Assembly: GCA_945862025.1 (NCBI GenBank)
Contig: CAMAWU010000006.1
Location: 1-48,784 of the forward strand
Source: Ferrithrix thermotolerans DSM 19514
Lineage (GTDB): Bacteria; Actinomycetota; Acidimicrobiia; Acidimicrobiales; Ilumatobacteraceae
Reading direction: 5' to 3'
DNA length: 48,784 nucleotides
Positions within the stretch are counted from its first letter, which is position 1, and every line of letters starts with the position of its first letter. Shown in pieces: positions 46,158 to 48,784 of the stretch. Made by a program: the position numbers and the translations under genes. A model generated the notes under the pieces. The model was not told the DNA's origin. It saw only the letters and a list, made by a program, of their open reading frames with translations, and did no database searches.

Positions 46158-46649
46158 GTGGCGATGAAAGTTCGAGTTGGACAAGGTTTTGATATTCATA
46201 GATTTGTCGACCAATCAGATACTGATCGCAAACTCATCTTGGGTGGCGTGCACTTTGCTAACGAGCGCGGTTTAATCGGTCATAGCGACGCCGATGTGAT
46301 TGCCCACGCTGTAAGCGAAGCAATTCTTGGCGCCTGTGGACTCGGAAATATTGGCGAGCACTTTCCAGATACTGACCCGAAATGGAAAAATGCCGACTCA
46401 TTAATATTGCTTTCGAACGTGGCAAAGATGGCGGTCGAAAATCACTTTGAAATCGGCAATATTGATTGCAGCGTCGTTTGTGAACAACCAAAGATTTCAC
46501 TTCATCGAGATGAGATGCAAATGAAACTAAGTTCTGCTGCTGGGGCACCAGTGACTATTAAGGGTCGGCGCGCCGAAGGACTCGGGTCACTTGGCCGTAG
46601 TGAAGGAATCGCTTGTTGGGCAGTTGCTGTTGTGACTCAGAATGTTTAA
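46158..46649 (+). CDS. ispF: 2-C-methyl-D-erythritol 2,4-cyclodiphosphate synthase
   Basis: RVGQGFDIHRF, LGGVHFANERGLIGHSDADVIAHAVSEAILGACGLGNIGEHFPDTDPKWKNADS. GTG 46158 or ATG 46164 more likely than 46134. Confidence 0.94.
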   Translation: MAMKVRVGQGFDIHRFVDQSDTDRKLILGGVHFANERGLIGHSDADVIAHAVSEAILGACGLGNIGEHFPDTDPKWKNADSLILLSNVAKMAVENHFEIGNIDCSVVCEQPKISLHRDEMQMKLSSAAGAPVTIKGRRAEGLGSLGRSEGIACWAVAVVTQNV

Positions 46650-46658
46650 TTTTTTGCC

Positions 46659-47564
46659 ATGAGTCAAAATAGAAACAGTCGTCCAAATAAGCGGACTAAT
46701 CGTCGTAATCCAAATAGTCCAAAGCGAATTGATTTATCTAAGCGTCCAAACCGAACTGGACGAACTGGCCACTCAACTCAAGGCAGTAATCGACCAGCGC
46801 ATAAAGAACACGGCCTTGGCGGAGAACAAATTGAGGGTCGCCAAGCTGTGCGAGAGCTTCTTCTCGGCGCGCGACGCAGAGTTCATGAAATCTGGATCGC
46901 CAATGACATCGAAAGCAGTCCGGTGATTGACGATATTTTAGAAATCGCGCGCGATCAACGCATTCAGGTGATGAATGTTTCTCGTCGCGAGATCGAAAGA
47001 GAAGCGCGCAGCGAAGCGCCGCAAGGAGTCTTGGCAAAGACTGCATCGCTGGAAGAAACTTTGTTGGCTGATCTACTAAACGCTCCTCGCGACAAAGCGC
47101 TTTTATTGGTTGCAATAGACGGAGTTACCGACCCAGGAAACCTCGGCGCAATCTTGCGCTGTTGCGACGGGGCTGGCGTTGACGCCGTAATTCTGCCACG
47201 ACATCGTGCAGTACATATCACGCCAACAGTTGCAAAAGCCGCAGCGGGAGCCATCGAATATTTAAATATGTGCGTCGTTGGCGGGCTACCAAGCGCACTT
47301 TCTGAAATGAAATCAGCCGGAGTTCTAATCGTCGGACTAGACGACTCTGCAGAGAAAAGTATTTTCGAACTCGGAGCGATCGCCACTGATTCAATCTGTG
47401 TGGTCCTCGGCGCTGAAGGACCAGGCCTGTCAAGACTTGTGCGCGAAAGGTGCGACTCACTGGCAAATATTCCAATGCTTGGATCACTGTCCTCGCTGAA
47501 TGTTTCTGTTGCTGCAGCGTTGGCAACCTATGAAATCGTTCGAACTAGAAGCGCGACTAAGTGA
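46659..47564 (+). CDS. rlmB: 23S rRNA (guanosine-2'-O-)-methyltransferase, TrmH/SpoU family
   Basis: IEGRQAVRELLL, DGVTDPGNLGAILRCCDGAGVDAVILP, VVLGAEGPGLSRLVRERCD, SLSSLNVSVAAALATYE; basic low-complexity N-terminus. Confidence 0.92.
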   Translation: MSQNRNSRPNKRTNRRNPNSPKRIDLSKRPNRTGRTGHSTQGSNRPAHKEHGLGGEQIEGRQAVRELLLGARRRVHEIWIANDIESSPVIDDILEIARDQRIQVMNVSRREIEREARSEAPQGVLAKTASLEETLLADLLNAPRDKALLLVAIDGVTDPGNLGAILRCCDGAGVDAVILPRHRAVHITPTVAKAAAGAIEYLNMCVVGGLPSALSEMKSAGVLIVGLDDSAEKSIFELGAIATDSICVVLGAEGPGLSRLVRERCDSLANIPMLGSLSSLNVSVAAALATYEIVRTRSATK

Positions 47565-47628
47565 AATCAGTTCGGCCAAAAACGCTGTCAATCCAATATC
47601 TGCCGTACACTGACCGCGAAGAAAAATC

Positions 47629-47700
47629 GCCGGGGTAGCTCAGTGGCAGAGCAACCGCCTTGTAAGCGGTAGGTCGTGGGTTCAATCCCCACCCTCGGCT
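47629..47700 (+). tRNA. tRNA-Thr (anticodon TGT)
   Basis: GCCGGGG acceptor arm pairing CCTCGGC, D-arm GCTCAGTGGCAGAGC, anticodon arm ACCGC-CTTGTAA-GCGGT (anticodon 47661-47663), T-arm GTGGG-TTCAATC-CCCAC; CCA not encoded. Confidence 0.96.
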
Positions 47701-47815
47701 CAAACTAAGTGCTTCAGAATTTTCCCCGTTAGATCCTGCGCGAATAGGGCATGATTCCCCAACCCAATTTAGGTATAAACCACTCGCTTGAAATAATGCG
47801 ATAACTTAAATAGGT

Positions 47816-48478
47816 ATGAGTCAAGAGCAATTTCGCCCAGATCGGCAACTTTCTGATCGTCGCTCCTCGGGAAGGCGATCTTCAGGCGGTCCTTCAAACG
47901 TAAATTCAACCTTGTCAATAATTATTGCAGTGCTTGCAGTTCTGCTCGGATTTTTCATATTACGAGATATCCGAACTGGAAGTAATTCAACTCAAACTTT
48001 GCCCGCTGCGACCCAAGACACGGTTGCTACGACCGAAACATCACTAGTTGAAGTTCCTGTCGCAACGACAATAGTGATGACAGCTTTTAAAGTACAGATC
48101 GCTAATGCTTCAGGTATCGCTGGCAGTGCTGGTCAGCTAACAACTGAATTACAAGGTCGTGGATTTATCGTCCAACCTGCAATGAACAAAAGTGAAATCA
48201 CGCCCAAACAGACCGTGACCGTTGTTTATTATTTGCTCGGTAGCGAAGCAGCCGCAGCAGCAGTCGCAAAAGAACTTGGTGGAGTTGCAGTTGCCGCGAT
48301 GCCTGCGCCGATTCCTACTGAAACTGGTGGACTCGGTGAAGCCAGCGTATTAATTGTGCTGGGTACCGATATTGCTGGCATTCCACTCTTGCCGAGTGCT
48401 GCAGCTGTTGCACCGGTTGTGCCGGTTGTGCCGGTTGTGCCAGTTGTGCCAGTTGCACCAACCACTACAACAGGCTAG
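47816..48478 (+). CDS. LytR C-terminal-domain (LytR_C-like) membrane-anchored protein with VVP repeat tail
   Basis: TM SIIIAVLAVLLGFFIL; FKVQIANASGIAGSAGQLTTELQGRGFIVQPAMNKSE...VVYYLLGSEAAAAAVAKELGG; C-terminal PVVPVVPVVPVVPVAPTTTTG. Confidence 0.8.
   Translation: MSQEQFRPDRQLSDRRSSGRRSSGGPSNVNSTLSIIIAVLAVLLGFFILRDIRTGSNSTQTLPAATQDTVATTETSLVEVPVATTIVMTAFKVQIANASGIAGSAGQLTTELQGRGFIVQPAMNKSEITPKQTVTVVYYLLGSEAAAAAVAKELGGVAVAAMPAPIPTETGGLGEASVLIVLGTDIAGIPLLPSAAAVAPVVPVVPVVPVVPVAPTTTTG
48412..48458 (+). repeat. 9-bp coding tandem repeat (CCGGTTGTG / CCAGTTGTG)
   Basis: gcaCCGGTTGTGCCGGTTGTGCCGGTTGTGCCAGTTGTGCCAGTTGCA; encodes (PVV)n. Confidence 0.9.
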
Positions 48479-48493
48479 AAAAAACTTTTTAAG

Positions 48494-48784
48494 TTATTTA
48501 GCATCACGCAAGAGTTGTAACGCAGCCTGTTCAATGCAATGCAACGGTTGTTGCATTGCACTTTCTCGGCCAAACAACTCAACAAGGCTTATTGCACTGA
48601 TTCGGTCTCTCACACCAGGATGAACTTCACCGCAAATTGCTGCGATTCGAATTTTGTTTTCGTTCGCAAGTTCTGACATTGAGCCAACTACTTTGCCAGC
48701 AAAACTTTCGCTATCCATAAATCCCTCTCCGGTGATAATAAAATCAACACCAATTAAAAGTTCATCAAGCAAAACTTCTTCTGC
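48494..48784 (-). CDS. Glycerate kinase (C-terminal part; gene runs off the right edge)
   Basis: AEEVLLDELLIGVDFIITGEGFMDSESFAGKVVGSMSELANENKIRIAAICGEV; typical ITGEG...GK pattern of glycerate kinases. Confidence 0.8.
   Translation of the reverse strand, partial: AEEVLLDELLIGVDFIITGEGFMDSESFAGKVVGSMSELANENKIRIAAICGEVHPGVRDRISAISLVELFGRESAMQQPLHCIEQAALQLLRDAK

Noticed and set aside
1-48784. CRISPR arrays, prophage, transposases, toxin-antitoxin or defence systems
   Set aside because: No regularly spaced repeats and no integrase, transposase, Cas, restriction or phage structural motifs recognised in the supplied ORFs.

Overview
This 48.8 kb window is ordinary-density chromosome from an actinobacterium. 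The lineage is inferred from mshA, an orphan GlnR-type regulator, an RsiG-like protein and modest GC; an Acidimicrobiia-like low-GC lineage is my guess. The dominant feature is a ~20 kb minus-strand respiratory block (about 22.4 kb down to 2.3 kb). It starts with a small membrane protein and a 2x[4Fe-4S] ferredoxin-like protein, followed by a split b6/subunit-IV-type cytochrome b, a Rieske protein, a diheme cytochrome c, an uncharacterised membrane protein, and a complete nuoABCDEFGHIJKLMN. A divergent monoheme cytochrome c gene, a geranylgeranyl-reductase-family gene and rex flank it. The rest is mostly housekeeping: ilvA, proC, mshA, nadE, glnII-glnA-glnR-like, a GDT1-family transporter, copA-like, crp-like, ispD, ispF, rlmB and tRNA-Thr(UGU). 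No CRISPR array, phage, transposon or rRNA was seen. The items most worth follow-up are the ferredoxin-containing bc complex with its b6-like heme c_i cysteine, a shared 'AGIPEHLLKRAQEAR' leader on two different respiratory proteins, a candidate pseudoknotted RNA upstream of a SAM-hydrolase-family gene, and an RsiG-like protein with an exact single c-di-GMP signature motif. All calls come from reading the sequence; no database search was run.
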